Positions 44,312-53,771 are shown, counted from the stretch's first letter. The stretch: 64,000 nt of DNA from Peptacetobacter hiranonis (GCF_008151785.1 NZ_CP036523.1:310001-374000), one strand, 5' to 3'. Notes: a model not told the origin generated them from the letters alone. A program made the numbers and translations.

Positions 44312-45733
44312 ATGACAGCAACAAACGCAAACTATAAAAAAGGCTTTATCCCATTTGCTATAGCAGCGTTACTAGTAGGTCTTATAGGTGGTTTCACAGC
44401 CGTTCTAGCACCTGCATTCGTAGCAGATATGGGTCTTAACGATAACAATACTACATGGATAGCACTAGCGCTTGCAATGTCTACAGCTGCATGTGCTCCA
44501 ATACTTGGTAAATTAGGTGACGTACTTGGACGTCGTAAAACTTTATTATTAGGAATCATAGTATTCACAATAGGTAACGTATTAACAGCAATAGCATCTT
44601 CATTAATATTCATGCTAGGTGCAAGATTTATAGTTGGGGTTGGTACAGCGGCTATAGCTCCAGTTATAATGGCTTACATAGTTACAGAATATCCACCAGA
44701 AGAAACTGGTAAGGGATTCGCTCTTTATATGTTAATATCAAGTGCTGCAGTTGTTGTTGGTCCAACTTGTGGTGGATTAATAATGCAGGCATTTGGATGG
44801 AGAATGATGATGTGGGTTTGTGTTGCCCTTTGTGTAGTAACATTCTTCATATGTTCAGTAATGATTAAGAAAACAGACTTTGAAAAGAAAAGTCTTGATA
44901 ACTTCGATAAAAAAGGTGCAGTATGCGTACTAATATTCTTCAGTTTAGTATTATGTATACCATCATTTGGACAGAATATAGGTTGGACATCAGCGCCATT
45001 CCTAGGTGTTACAGCAGTAGCTTTAGTAACATTATTCTTATTAATAAAAGCTGAAAGCAGTGCAGAAAACCCAATATTAAGTGGTAAATTTATGAAACGT
45101 AAAGAATTCATATTACCAGTATTAATATTATTCCTTACTCAGGGATTAATGCAGGCTAACATGACTAACGTAATATTATTCGTTAGAGCTACTCAGCCAG
45201 AAAATACAATAATATCAAGTTTCGCAATATCAATCCTTTACATAGGTATGTCTTTAGGTTCAGTATTCATAGGACCTATGGCAGATAAAAAAGAACCAAA
45301 AACTGTACTTACAGGATCACTTCTATTCACTGGTATAGGTTGTGCAATGATGTACTTCTTCACAGAAACTGCACCATTCGCAATGTTAGCTGGATCTCTA
45401 GGAATGTTAGGTATAGGACTTGGAGGAAATGCTACAATACTAATGAAAGTTTCATTATCTGGATTATCTCAGGCAGAAGCTGGATCAGGAACAGGAACAT
45501 ACGGATTATTCAGAGATATATCAGCTCCATTTGGTGTTGCGGTATTCGTACCACTATTTGCAAACACAGTTACAACAAGAATGGCTGGAGTAATGGCTAA
45601 CGGAACTGCAGAAGCTGCTGCTAAATCATTAGCATCTGTTTCTTCTATACATACATTAGCATTAGTTGAAGTATGCTGTGTAATATTAGCAATAGTTGCA
45701 GTTAGAATGCTACCAAAAATACACAATAAATAA
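44312..45733 (+). CDS. baiG: Bile acid transporter BaiG (MFS)
   Basis: A 473-residue major facilitator with about 14 predicted helices and the loop motif GKLGDVLGRRK between helices 2 and 3. In C. scindens BaiG takes up primary bile acids with protons. ATG 44312 follows AAGGAGA; an in-frame TTG ten codons upstream is rejected. A strong terminator follows, so this is the last gene of the main bai transcript. Confidence 0.94.
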   Translation: MTATNANYKKGFIPFAIAALLVGLIGGFTAVLAPAFVADMGLNDNNTTWIALALAMSTAACAPILGKLGDVLGRRKTLLLGIIVFTIGNVLTAIASSLIFMLGARFIVGVGTAAIAPVIMAYIVTEYPPEETGKGFALYMLISSAAVVVGPTCGGLIMQAFGWRMMMWVCVALCVVTFFICSVMIKKTDFEKKSLDNFDKKGAVCVLIFFSLVLCIPSFGQNIGWTSAPFLGVTAVALVTLFLLIKAESSAENPILSGKFMKRKEFILPVLILFLTQGLMQANMTNVILFVRATQPENTIISSFAISILYIGMSLGSVFIGPMADKKEPKTVLTGSLLFTGIGCAMMYFFTETAPFAMLAGSLGMLGIGLGGNATILMKVSLSGLSQAEAGSGTGTYGLFRDISAPFGVAVFVPLFANTVTTRMAGVMANGTAEAAAKSLASVSSIHTLALVEVCCVILAIVAVRMLPKIHNK

Positions 45734-45774
45734 TTTAAAAATAATAACAGAGTTGAAAAAACACTCAATTAAAA

Positions 45775-45797
45775 GAGGGGCCTTGAGCCCCTTTTTT
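45775..45797 (+). terminator. Strong terminator between baiG and baiH
   Basis: GGGGC (45777-45781) pairs with GCCCC (45787-45791) around CTTGA and is followed by six Ts. It lies 42 bp after baiG. Confidence 0.9.
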
Positions 45798-46099
45798 AGT
45801 GTAAAAATGACAAAATACTATCAAATTTATATAAATGATAATTAAACTCGTCAACCAAAGAAATATTCACAAAGTAGATAATAATAGATATTCAAAAAGT
45901 GATATATTATTAGGCAAAAAGTGCAAGAAATTAGCGAGTATTCGACAACTTTTTGTCCAATGGTAGAAAAGAATATTTGTTATCATAAATATAGACAAAG
46001 GGCTTTGACCAAAACTAAGGAAAAAGTTTGCATAATATAAAAAATAAAATAAAATAAAAAAATAAAAATAAAATAAAAGCGAAAGGAAAAAACAACATC
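45798..46099. other. Intergenic region before baiH
   Basis: About 300 bp without a gene. It must hold the promoter of baiH if the terminator is efficient. TTGACC at 46014-46019 is the best -35 candidate but no well-spaced -10 is seen. The last ~60 bp is an AT-rich run of AAAATA repeats. Confidence 0.5.
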
Positions 46100-48085
46100 A
46101 TGGATATGAAAAATTCTAAACTATTCTCACCTTTAACAATAGGATCATTAACATTAAACAACAGAGTTGGTATGGCACCAATGAGTATGGACTACGAAGC
46201 TGCTGACGGAACAGTTCCAAAAAGATTAGCAGATATATTTGTTCGTAGAGCTGAAGGTGGAACAGGATATGTAACAATAGACGCGGTAACAATAGATAGT
46301 AAATATAAATATATGGGTAATACAACTGCTTTAGATTCTGATGATTTAGTTCCTCAGTTCAGAGAATTTGCAACAAGAGTTAGAGAAGCAGGAAGCACAT
46401 TAATACCTCAGGTTATACATCCAGGACCAGAATCAATATGTGGATACAGACACATAGCACCACTTGGACCATCAGTTAATACAAATGCTAACTGCCACGT
46501 GAGCCGTGCTATAAGTGTAGATGAAATACATGAAATAATAAAACAGTTTGGACAGGCTGCTAGAAGAGTTGAAGAAGCAGGATGCGGTGGTATAGGATTA
46601 CACTGTGCACATGCTTACATGCTACCAGGTTCATTCTTATCTCCATTAAGAAACAAAAGAATGGATGAATACGGCGGATGTCTAGATAACAGAGCAAGAT
46701 TCGTAATAGAAATGATAGAAGAAGTTCGTAGAAATGTAAGTCCTGATTTCCCAATAATGCTTAGAATATCTGGGGATGAAAGAATGATAGGAGGAAACTC
46801 TTTAGAAGATATGTTATACTTAGCTCCAAAATTTGTTGAAGCTGGTGTAAATATGTTTGAAGTTTCTGGAGGTACTCAGTACGAAGGATTAGAACACATA
46901 ATACCAAGTCAGAACAAAAGCATAGGTGTAAACGTACACGAAGCATCTGAAATCAAAAAAGTTGTAGATGTTCCAGTTTACGCTGTTGGTAAAATAAATG
47001 ACATAAGATACGCTGCTGAAATAGTTGAAAGAGGACTAGTTGATGGGGTATCAATAGGTAGACCATTATTAGCAGATCCAGACTTATGTAATAAAGCAAA
47101 AGAAAACTTATTTGATGAAATAACTCCATGTGCAAGCTGTGGAGGAAGCTGTATAAGCCGTACTGCAGATAGACCTCAGTGTCGTTGCCATATAAACCCA
47201 AGAGTTGGATTCGAATATGATTATCCAGAAGTTCCAGCTGAAAAATCTAAAAAAGTTCTAGTTGTAGGTGCTGGACCTGGTGGTATGATGGCAGCAGTTA
47301 CAGCAGCTGAAAGAGGACATGATGTAACACTTTGGGAAGCTGACACTCAGATAGGTGGACAGATAAACTTAGCAGTAGTAGCTCCAGGTAAACAGGAAAT
47401 GACTAAATGGTTATCTCACTTAAACTACAGAGCTAAAAAAGCTGGAGTTAAAATGGTATTAGGAAAAGAAGCTACAGTAGAAAACATAAAAGAATTTGCT
47501 CCAGAAGCAGTTATAGTTGCAACAGGTGCTAGACCATTAGTTCCACCAATAAAAGGAACTCAGGACTACCCAGTTCTTACAGCTCATGACTTCTTAAGAG
47601 GAAAATTCGTTATACCAAAAGGAAAAGTTTGTGTACTAGGTGGAGGAGCTGTTGCTTGTGAAACTGCAGAAACAGTATTAGAAAACGCTAGACCAAACGC
47701 ATTCACTAGAGGATTTGATGCTAGTATCGGTGATGTAGATGTTACATTAGTAGAAATGTTACCACAGTTATTAACAGGAGTATGTGCTCCAAATAGAACT
47801 CCATTAATAAGAAAACTTAAAAACAAAGGTGTTCATATAAATGTAAATACTAAAATATTAGAAGTAACTGACCACGACGTTAAAGTTCAGAGAGCTGACG
47901 GTGCAGAAGAATGGTTAAAAGGATTCGACTACATACTATTCGGACTTGGTTCTAGAAACTACGATCCAATATCTGAACAGATAAAAGAATTCGTTCCAGA
48001 AGTACACGTTGTTGGGGATGCTAAGAGAGCTAGACAGGCAAGCTTTGCAATGTGGGAAGCTTTCGAAGCAGCATACAGCTTATAA
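46100..48085 (+). CDS. baiH: Bile acid flavin oxidoreductase BaiH
   Basis: A paralogue of BaiCD (661 residues): FMN barrel with GGCLDNRARFVIEMIEE, cluster motif CASCGGSCISR...QCRCHINP (~337-362), then FAD/NAD(P) domain VVGAGPGGMMAAVTAAERG. It is the delta6 (and 7-beta, delta4) reductase of the bile acid reductive arm. It is separated from baiG by a terminator and 367 bp. CGAAAGGA is the ribosome binding site. No baiI follows; a ribokinase does. Confidence 0.94.
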   Translation: MDMKNSKLFSPLTIGSLTLNNRVGMAPMSMDYEAADGTVPKRLADIFVRRAEGGTGYVTIDAVTIDSKYKYMGNTTALDSDDLVPQFREFATRVREAGSTLIPQVIHPGPESICGYRHIAPLGPSVNTNANCHVSRAISVDEIHEIIKQFGQAARRVEEAGCGGIGLHCAHAYMLPGSFLSPLRNKRMDEYGGCLDNRARFVIEMIEEVRRNVSPDFPIMLRISGDERMIGGNSLEDMLYLAPKFVEAGVNMFEVSGGTQYEGLEHIIPSQNKSIGVNVHEASEIKKVVDVPVYAVGKINDIRYAAEIVERGLVDGVSIGRPLLADPDLCNKAKENLFDEITPCASCGGSCISRTADRPQCRCHINPRVGFEYDYPEVPAEKSKKVLVVGAGPGGMMAAVTAAERGHDVTLWEADTQIGGQINLAVVAPGKQEMTKWLSHLNYRAKKAGVKMVLGKEATVENIKEFAPEAVIVATGARPLVPPIKGTQDYPVLTAHDFLRGKFVIPKGKVCVLGGGAVACETAETVLENARPNAFTRGFDASIGDVDVTLVEMLPQLLTGVCAPNRTPLIRKLKNKGVHINVNTKILEVTDHDVKVQRADGAEEWLKGFDYILFGLGSRNYDPISEQIKEFVPEVHVVGDAKRARQASFAMWEAFEAAYSL

Positions 48086-48113
48086 GATACAAAATAATAT
48101 AGCCTAAAATAAA

Positions 48114-48143
48114 GGGATATCTCAGATGAGATATCTCTTTTTT
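48114..48143 (+). terminator. Terminator after baiH
   Basis: GATATCTC pairs with GAGATATC around AGAT; a run of Ts follows. Confidence 0.88.
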
Positions 48144-48229
48144 ATTGTCTAAAATCGATATTTTTAGAGATTATATATTATAATAATAAAAAAGAATACT
48201 CTAAAAAATATAAGAAAAGGGTGATACAG

Positions 48230-49138
48230 ATGAGCAAAATTTTAGTAGTTGGAAGTCTTAACCTAGATTATGTAATAGAAGTAGAAAATATGCCAAAAGC
48301 TGGAGAAACAATTTTTGGAAAAAGCCTTAAAAAAGTACCTGGTGGAAAAGGTGCAAACCAAGCATATGCAATAGGAAAGCTTGGTGGAGATGTGGCTATG
48401 ATTGGGGCAGTTGGAGATGATGATGCAGGACAGATTCTATTAAACAATCTAAAAAGTGTAAATGTAGACACAAGAGGAATAGAAAGTATAAAGGAAAATG
48501 TCACAGGTCAGGCGTACATATATGTAGATGCTAATGGTCAAAACTGTATAACTGTAATCTCTGGTGCAAATGCGGTTGTAGATAGGGATATGATTGATAG
48601 AAATATGGAGTTAATTGACGATTCAGAGTATATTGTTATGCAGCTTGAAGTACCAGTAGATACCGTAAAATACGTAAAAAATATAGCTGTATCAAAAGGA
48701 AAGAAAGTGATAATAGATCCAGCACCAGCGATAAAAAATCCAGACGTAAATCTTTGGAAAGGTTGCTATATAATTAAGCCAAATGAGTTAGAATTAGCTA
48801 CATTAACTGGAAAAGAATTAAACAATATTAAAGAATACAAAGAAGCTGTAACAGAACTTCATAAAACAGGCGTAGATTATGTTATATCTACTCTTGGTGG
48901 AGATGGAGCAATAATGCATGACGGAAAAAATTTAAAAAGCTTTGATTGTAAAAAGACAAAAGTTGTAGATACAACAGCAGCAGGAGATACATTTACTGCT
49001 GGTCTTGTAATTGCATTAAATGAAGGAAAAAGCATAGAAGAAGCTATAGATTTTGGGCAGAGTGCAGCTGCAATAGCTGTTTCAAAAAAGGGTGCACAGA
49101 CATCAATTCCTTCAAGAGATGAACTAAAAAACATATAA
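48230..49138 (+). CDS. rbsK: Ribokinase-like PfkB sugar kinase
   Basis: A 302-residue PfkB-fold kinase: N-terminal GSLNLDYV, PGGKGANQAYAIGKLGG (substrate-binding), and the C-terminal DTTAAGDTFTAGL with anion hole and catalytic Asp. PfkB members with GGKGANQA and GDTFTAG are mostly ribokinase (D-ribose to ribose-5-P). No ribose transporter or rbsD is nearby, so the gene name is by homology. ATG 48230 follows AAAGGGTGA; an upstream GTG is ignored. Confidence 0.88.
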   Translation: MSKILVVGSLNLDYVIEVENMPKAGETIFGKSLKKVPGGKGANQAYAIGKLGGDVAMIGAVGDDDAGQILLNNLKSVNVDTRGIESIKENVTGQAYIYVDANGQNCITVISGANAVVDRDMIDRNMELIDDSEYIVMQLEVPVDTVKYVKNIAVSKGKKVIIDPAPAIKNPDVNLWKGCYIIKPNELELATLTGKELNNIKEYKEAVTELHKTGVDYVISTLGGDGAIMHDGKNLKSFDCKKTKVVDTTAAGDTFTAGLVIALNEGKSIEEAIDFGQSAAAIAVSKKGAQTSIPSRDELKNI

Positions 49139-49172
49139 AAATTAATAAAAGAATATATAAGAATATATGAAG

Positions 49173-49206
49173 AAAGAGCTAATCAACGTAGACTAGCTCT
49201 TTTTTA
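49173..49206. terminator. Terminator between rbsK and the convergent FlaR-like gene
   Basis: AGAGCTA (49175-49181) pairs with TAGCTCT (49194-49200), followed by six Ts. It overlaps the stop of the convergent gene. Confidence 0.8.
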
Positions 49207-49755
49207 GACTTTAAAAACTTGATACTTACTTTTAAAATTATCTATAAAATTATCGTACTCTCTCTGATTTTTTATAATGATTACTTTATCTCCATACTTT
49301 TCAAAAGCGTATTTATAATTATCAGTTTGGGATTTCTTCCTAGAGTCCCATAAAATCCATTTTATAAATTCGAAATCGACCTTTTCTATACAATTATCTG
49401 CCATAGACTCCCTAGTTTTTCCTCTATTTTCAAAAAGTCTTTTAAAGGCCCTAAATAAACAATTAAACCTATTAAAATTCATAAAAATAATCAAATCAGC
49501 GGATTCTAATCTTTCGTTGTACGACATATGAGAATAATTTCCGTCGATTACCCAACTATCATTATCTTTTAAAAAACTGGATACAATCTTACACTCAGTT
49601 TTTGCATCGTTTTCAATCCAATTTGGTAGCCAATGAACCTTATCCAAATATAGAACGGGAATATTTAAAATATCAGAAATCATCTTTGAAATTGTAGATT
49701 TTCCAGAACCACTAAAACCAATTACCATTATTTTAGAAAAATTATTTGATTTCAT
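49204..49755 (-). CDS. P-loop kinase-like protein (FlaR/topology modulation type)
   Basis: A 183-residue P-loop protein with VIGFSGSGKSTI, then LYLDKVHWLPNW and ADLIIFMNFNRFNCLFRAFKR. The LDxxHW segment is typical of the adenylate-kinase-like FlaR/DNA topology modulation family. Real function is unknown; the name comes from old genetics. Its ribosome binding site is GGAGATA. It is single and convergent with rbsK. Confidence 0.85.
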   Translation of the reverse strand: MKSNNFSKIMVIGFSGSGKSTISKMISDILNIPVLYLDKVHWLPNWIENDAKTECKIVSSFLKDNDSWVIDGNYSHMSYNERLESADLIIFMNFNRFNCLFRAFKRLFENRGKTRESMADNCIEKVDFEFIKWILWDSRKKSQTDNYKYAFEKYGDKVIIIKNQREYDNFIDNFKSKYQVFKV

Positions 49756-49979
49756 AAAAATATCTCCTATCTAAACGGTGTAGACTATACTTTAAAAAAA
49801 TATGTTTTTAAAGTATTTTTTATGTTTTAATTATATCTCTAAATAAATAAAATTTGAATAGATAAAATATATTTAGAACTTTCTTAAGAAATATTAAAAA
49901 ATATACATCAAAGAGGAGATTTTTTTGTCATATATTATATAATATATTTATCAGAATAAAACAAAAGGTGGGGATAAAT

Positions 49980-50615
49980 ATGAAAGAAGCAGAAGAAATT
50001 TTTAAATATATAGTAGAAGAAATACATTCGATAATAATGGCGACAGTAGACGAAAAAAATAGGCCAATTACATGTGCAATAGATATAATGGATTACGATG
50101 AAAGTGGATTATACTTCCTAACATCTAGGGGGAAAGGATTTTATAAAAGACTTAAGGAAAATAACAATGTAGCTCTAAGTGCTATGAAGGGGAACTCTAC
50201 ATTAGGAAGAGTTTCAATAAATATAAGGGGAAATGTAAAAGAATTAGGGCCAGAAAAAATCGGATACCTATTTTCTAAAAATGAGTATATGAAAAAAATA
50301 TACCCAACAGAAAAATCAAAAATGAATCTTACAGTTTTTAAGGTAGAAAAAGGTGTAGGTGAGTGCTTTGATTTAAGAACAAGACCAATAAAAAGACACG
50401 AGTTTTCTTTTGGTGGAGAATCTAAGGAGAAAAAAGGATATTTTGTAACAGATAAGTGTATAAACTGTGGAAGATGTATAGAAGTTTGTCCTCAAAATTG
50501 CATAGTTGAAGATCAGAAGAACTGGAATCAGGTTAAAATTAATCACTTAAACTGCTTAAGCTGTGGAAACTGTGTAGAAGTCTGTCCAGTTGAAGCAATA
50601 TTAAAGCGGATTTAG
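49980..50615 (+). CDS. Pyridoxamine-oxidase-like flavoprotein fused to a 2[4Fe-4S] ferredoxin domain
   Basis: Residues ~1-135 form a split-barrel flavin-binding domain (IMATVDEKNRPITCAIDIMDYD, YFLTSRGKGFYKRL). Residues ~148-211 have CINCGRCIEVCPQNC and CLSCGNCVEVCPVEA, a 2[4Fe-4S] ferredoxin. It may be an anaerobic flavin/iron-sulfur oxidoreductase; substrate unknown. ATG 49980 follows AAGGTGGGG; an upstream in-frame GTG is inside that site. Confidence 0.88.
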   Translation: MKEAEEIFKYIVEEIHSIIMATVDEKNRPITCAIDIMDYDESGLYFLTSRGKGFYKRLKENNNVALSAMKGNSTLGRVSINIRGNVKELGPEKIGYLFSKNEYMKKIYPTEKSKMNLTVFKVEKGVGECFDLRTRPIKRHEFSFGGESKEKKGYFVTDKCINCGRCIEVCPQNCIVEDQKNWNQVKINHLNCLSCGNCVEVCPVEAILKRI

Positions 50616-50667
50616 AAAGATTATAAATGATAAAAAATAGCTACAAAATAATATTTTGGAGTGGATT

Positions 50668-52281
50668 ATGAAAAATAAAAAAATAATAGTAGTATTTGCG
50701 GTTGTTATTTCTCTAATAGCAAGTTTTTCGTTTGGATATAATATTAAAACTAAAAACAATGATATAAATAACACTGAGTTAAAAAGTGAAACAGTTGAAA
50801 TAACGACATCTAAAGAAAAATACAGTGGTAAAAAGCCAAAGTATATATTCTTATTTATAGGTGATGGAATGAGCTATTCTCAGCTGCAACTAGCAGATTA
50901 TTACCTGAAGAAAACGGGAAATAATGGACTAGATATATTGAAACTGAGCACAAATGGAACTATACAAAATCAAGATAAGACATCGCTAATTCCAGATTCA
51001 GCATCTACAGCAACTGCTATGGCTACTGGAGAAAAAACTAAAAGTGGAAATATAAATGTAAGTGAAGATGGAAAAGAAAAATACGAAACAATTACACAGA
51101 AATTAAAAAAAGATGGATATAAGATTGGAATTGCTACAACTGTGAATATAAATCACGCTACACCGGCTGGATTTTCTGCCCATCGGGAATCTAGAAAAGG
51201 ATACTATGAAATAGGCAAAGAAATGTTAAATACAGAATTTGACTATTTTGCAGGTGGAGATTTTAAGGATAAAAAAGGAGAAAATGGAGATAAGAAGAGT
51301 CTTGAAAAAATAGCCGAGGAAAAAGGATATACTGTGGCTGATAGTGAGGAAGAGTTTGAAAAGTTGGGAAATAATTCTAAAAAAGAAAATTCTTCAAATG
51401 ATGAAAAGTACTTGGTAATATCTGATGATAGAGAAAAAACAGATGCCATGAAGTACAGTATAGACAAAAGATATGAACAGGAAAATGGAGAAGAGGAGTT
51501 ATATTCTCTTTCAGATTATGTGAAAAAAGGAATAGATCTTTTATCTGATAAAGATAAAAAAGATAAAGGATTTTTCATGATGATTGAAGGCGGAAAAATA
51601 GACTGGGCTTGTCATAAAAATGATGCAGCATCAGCACTTCATGAAACTATTGACTTAGACAATGCAGTTGATGAAGCGCTTAAATTCTATAATAATCACA
51701 AAGATGAAACTTTAATAATTGTAACTGGTGACCATGAAACAGGTGGATTAGCAATAGGAAATTCAAACTCAGAATACGACACACACCTTGAAAATCTAGG
51801 ATTACAGAAGATTTCGTGTGATAGATTCAATGAGGAGTATGTTTCTAAATATAAAAAGGAAAAAACTGATTTTAAAGAAGTACTAAAAGATATAAAGTAT
51901 GTATTTGGACTTAAGAAACCTTTAGTATTTAAGGAAGAAAAAGCAAAAGAGGATTCTGATGATGATCACAAACATTCAGACGAAAATAGCTTGGAACTTA
52001 GTAAATCTGAATATGAAAGGTTAAAAAATGCATATGAGTTAACTATTAAAAAAAGCTCAAAGAATAGAACAAAGGAAGAAAGTACGTTGTATGGAAGTCA
52101 TGAACCTATAACTGTGGAAGCTGCGAGAATACTTGCTCAAAAGAGTGGAGTAGGGTTTACGTCGTTTTCACATACTGCAGCTCCAATGGCTGTATTTGCA
52201 GAAGGAGTGGGAGCGAGTGAATTTGATGGTATGTATGATAATACTGAGTTGTATGAAAAGTTAATAGAGGTTATATATTAA
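50668..52281 (+). CDS. Secreted alkaline phosphatase
   Basis: A 537-residue exported phosphomonoesterase. An N-terminal hydrophobic helix (5-25) is a signal or anchor. GDGMS at 65-69 binds metal, and PDSASTATAMATG carries the phosphorylated Ser111. GDHETGG and a late SHEP...HTAAPMAVFAEG region bind Zn/Mg. Internal charged inserts (~395-435), with DDDHKHSDENS, are not in typical enzymes. True start at ATG 50668 with GGAG before it; TTG 50656 is inside the site. Convergent with the toxin-antitoxin pair. Confidence 0.93.
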   Translation: MKNKKIIVVFAVVISLIASFSFGYNIKTKNNDINNTELKSETVEITTSKEKYSGKKPKYIFLFIGDGMSYSQLQLADYYLKKTGNNGLDILKLSTNGTIQNQDKTSLIPDSASTATAMATGEKTKSGNINVSEDGKEKYETITQKLKKDGYKIGIATTVNINHATPAGFSAHRESRKGYYEIGKEMLNTEFDYFAGGDFKDKKGENGDKKSLEKIAEEKGYTVADSEEEFEKLGNNSKKENSSNDEKYLVISDDREKTDAMKYSIDKRYEQENGEEELYSLSDYVKKGIDLLSDKDKKDKGFFMMIEGGKIDWACHKNDAASALHETIDLDNAVDEALKFYNNHKDETLIIVTGDHETGGLAIGNSNSEYDTHLENLGLQKISCDRFNEEYVSKYKKEKTDFKEVLKDIKYVFGLKKPLVFKEEKAKEDSDDDHKHSDENSLELSKSEYERLKNAYELTIKKSSKNRTKEESTLYGSHEPITVEAARILAQKSGVGFTSFSHTAAPMAVFAEGVGASEFDGMYDNTELYEKLIEVIY

Positions 52282-52282
52282 A

Positions 52283-52330
52283 AATAGGGCTATTGTATTA
52301 GAAAATATTAATACAGTAGCCCATTTTTTT
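52283..52330. terminator. Bidirectional terminator
   Basis: GGGCTA-TGTATTA (52287-52300) pairs with AATACA-TAGCCC; T-runs occur on both strands. Confidence 0.85.
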
Positions 52331-52604
52331 ATAAGAATCTTATTTCTAAAGTTTTTCCCATTCCTTCAGCAAGTCTTTTTAATGTTTTTAAAGAAGGATT
52401 TCCACTTCCATTTTCATATCTGCTTATATCAGCTTGATTAATTCCAGTTATTTCTGCTAGTTGTTTTTGGGTTATTCCAGTTTCTTTTCTAGATTCTAAG
52501 ATAGCTCTTACAATCTGATATTCGGGTTCAAGAGAATCCCATTCCTTTTTGAATTCCGGATTTTTTAATTCTTTATTTAATGTTTCTCTAAAATTTTTAG
52601 ACAT
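52329..52604 (-). CDS. XRE-family antitoxin (HigA-like)
   Basis: A 91-residue protein with a Cro/C1-type helix-turn-helix (TQKQLAEITGINQADISRYENGSGNPSLKTLKRLAEGMG, split at ~42-80) at the C-terminus. The N-terminal helix (FRETLNKELKNPEFKKEWDSLEP) would wrap the toxin. It starts 2 bp after the toxin gene's stop, so the order is toxin first, as in HigBA systems. It probably represses at two palindromes upstream. Confidence 0.92.
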   Translation of the reverse strand: MSKNFRETLNKELKNPEFKKEWDSLEPEYQIVRAILESRKETGITQKQLAEITGINQADISRYENGSGNPSLKTLKRLAEGMGKTLEIRFL

Positions 52605-52606
52605 TA

Positions 52607-52960
52607 TTAATTCACCTCACGATTAAAATATTCATTTCTTCTACTTAAGGCAAGATTAATTTCTTTTTGAGGAGTTTTTTGTGTTTTTTTGACAAATCCA
52701 TTAGTTAAAATTATTCTTTTGCCCAAGACAAAGAAATATAAGATTCTTGTTATATCTGATTTAACTCTAGTTCTAATTTCAAAAATTCCATTCCCTAAAG
52801 ATTTTGAATATGGCTCTCTTAACATATCTCCATGAGATGCTAATAATTCAAGATTTCTAAAAATTTTAGCTCTCATTTTAATATCTTGACTTAGAATAAA
52901 TTCTTCTACTGGAAAACTTCCATCGTCTTTTTCAAAAAATTCTACTTCAAAAATATCCAT
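52607..52960 (-). CDS. RelE/HigB-type toxin (Gp49-like)
   Basis: A 117-residue protein with KMRAKIFRNLELLASHGDMLREPYSKSLGNGIFEIRTRVKSDITRILYFFV, recognisable by the segments LREPYSKSLGNGIFEIRTR and RILYFF typical of the phage-derived Gp49/HigB family. These cut mRNA on the ribosome. AGGAGG before the start overlaps one operator. With the antitoxin it forms a complete module. Confidence 0.92.
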   Translation of the reverse strand: MDIFEVEFFEKDDGSFPVEEFILSQDIKMRAKIFRNLELLASHGDMLREPYSKSLGNGIFEIRTRVKSDITRILYFFVLGKRIILTNGFVKKTQKTPQKEINLALSRRNEYFNREVN

Positions 52961-52974
52961 TTTTCCTCCTGTGA

Positions 52975-53020
52975 TATGTTATATATACCATATATGAAAT
53001 TATATGTTATATATAACATA
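52975..53020 (-). promoter_or_regulatory. Twin palindromic operators of the toxin-antitoxin module
   Basis: TATGTTATATATAACATA (53003-53020) is a perfect 18-bp palindrome. A one-base-changed copy, TATGTTATATATACCATA (52975-52992), lies 28 bp away and just ahead of the toxin's ribosome binding site. Confidence 0.75.
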
Positions 53021-53155
53021 TTGTCAAATTAGTTTATTTTTATCTTCTAAATATAATTATTGACAATAAATTTATTTTTATTAAAAAATTAATATATTAT
53101 ATGAGAAATTTTAGTGTGCTATAATTTTAGTAAATAAAGTTAAGAGGTGAAAAAA

Positions 53156-53743
53156 ATGGATATGTTAGAGATAATGAAAACACAACAAAAGTACTGCTCA
53201 GATCATAGAGATATGCCAAATGAATTACAGATAAAAGCAAAGAATCTTTGTTGGGAATACAATCAGAGCAGACCTGATGAGCCAGAAAAGAGAGCTGAGA
53301 TTCTTCAAAATCTTTTTGGAACTTGTCATCCACTTACATTTATTGAGCCATCTTTTAGATGTGACTACGGGTTTAATATACATACACATGGACTTACAAT
53401 AATCAACTACAATTGCGTGATTTTAGATACATCTCCTGTAAATATTGGAAAGAATGCGTTTATTGCGCCAGGGGTTTGTTTAGCTTGTGCAGGTCATGCA
53501 ATAGATGCTGAACAAAGAGCATATGGTATTGGTACATCTGCACCGATAACGATTGGCGATGATGTTTGGATTGGAGCAAATTCTACAGTTTGTGGTGGAG
53601 TTACTATAGGTAATGGGACTATTATAGGTGCGGGCAGCGTGGTGACTAAAGATATTCCAAGTGGAGTGATTGCTGTTGGAAATCCTTGCAGGGTGCTTAG
53701 AGAGATTACGGAAGAAGATAAAATTGAGCCATTAAAATTTTAA
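53156..53743 (+). CDS. Sugar O-acetyltransferase (LbH, maltose/galactoside type)
   Basis: A 195-residue left-handed beta-helix enzyme with the N-terminal helical pair of the Maa/LacA family and hexapeptide repeats (VNIGKNAFIAPGVCLA, ITIGDDVWIGANSTVCGGVTIGNGTIIGAGSVV). The catalytic His is in CAGHAID. It acetylates sugars from acetyl-CoA; the acceptor is unknown. ATG 53156 follows AGAGGTGA; an upstream GTG is inside that site. Its stop codon overlaps the next unit's promoter repeats. Confidence 0.92.
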   Translation: MDMLEIMKTQQKYCSDHRDMPNELQIKAKNLCWEYNQSRPDEPEKRAEILQNLFGTCHPLTFIEPSFRCDYGFNIHTHGLTIINYNCVILDTSPVNIGKNAFIAPGVCLACAGHAIDAEQRAYGIGTSAPITIGDDVWIGANSTVCGGVTIGNGTIIGAGSVVTKDIPSGVIAVGNPCRVLREITEEDKIEPLKF

Positions 53744-53771
53744 GTTATATTTTAAGTTTCGAGAGTATAAT
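53739..53771 (+). promoter_or_regulatory. Promoter of the two-component system with TTTAAGTT direct repeat
   Basis: TTTAAGTT occurs at 53739-53746 and 53751-53758, followed 9 bp later by TATAAT (53766-53771). The same layout occurs before the VTC gene (55869-55900), suggesting one OmpR-type regulator. Confidence 0.6.

Noticed and set aside
45340-45600. Plus-strand open frame inside baiG
   Set aside because: Out of frame in a conserved transporter; no start signals.
53003-53020. Phage attachment site
   Set aside because: The palindrome is better explained as an antitoxin operator; no integrase or second copy far away.
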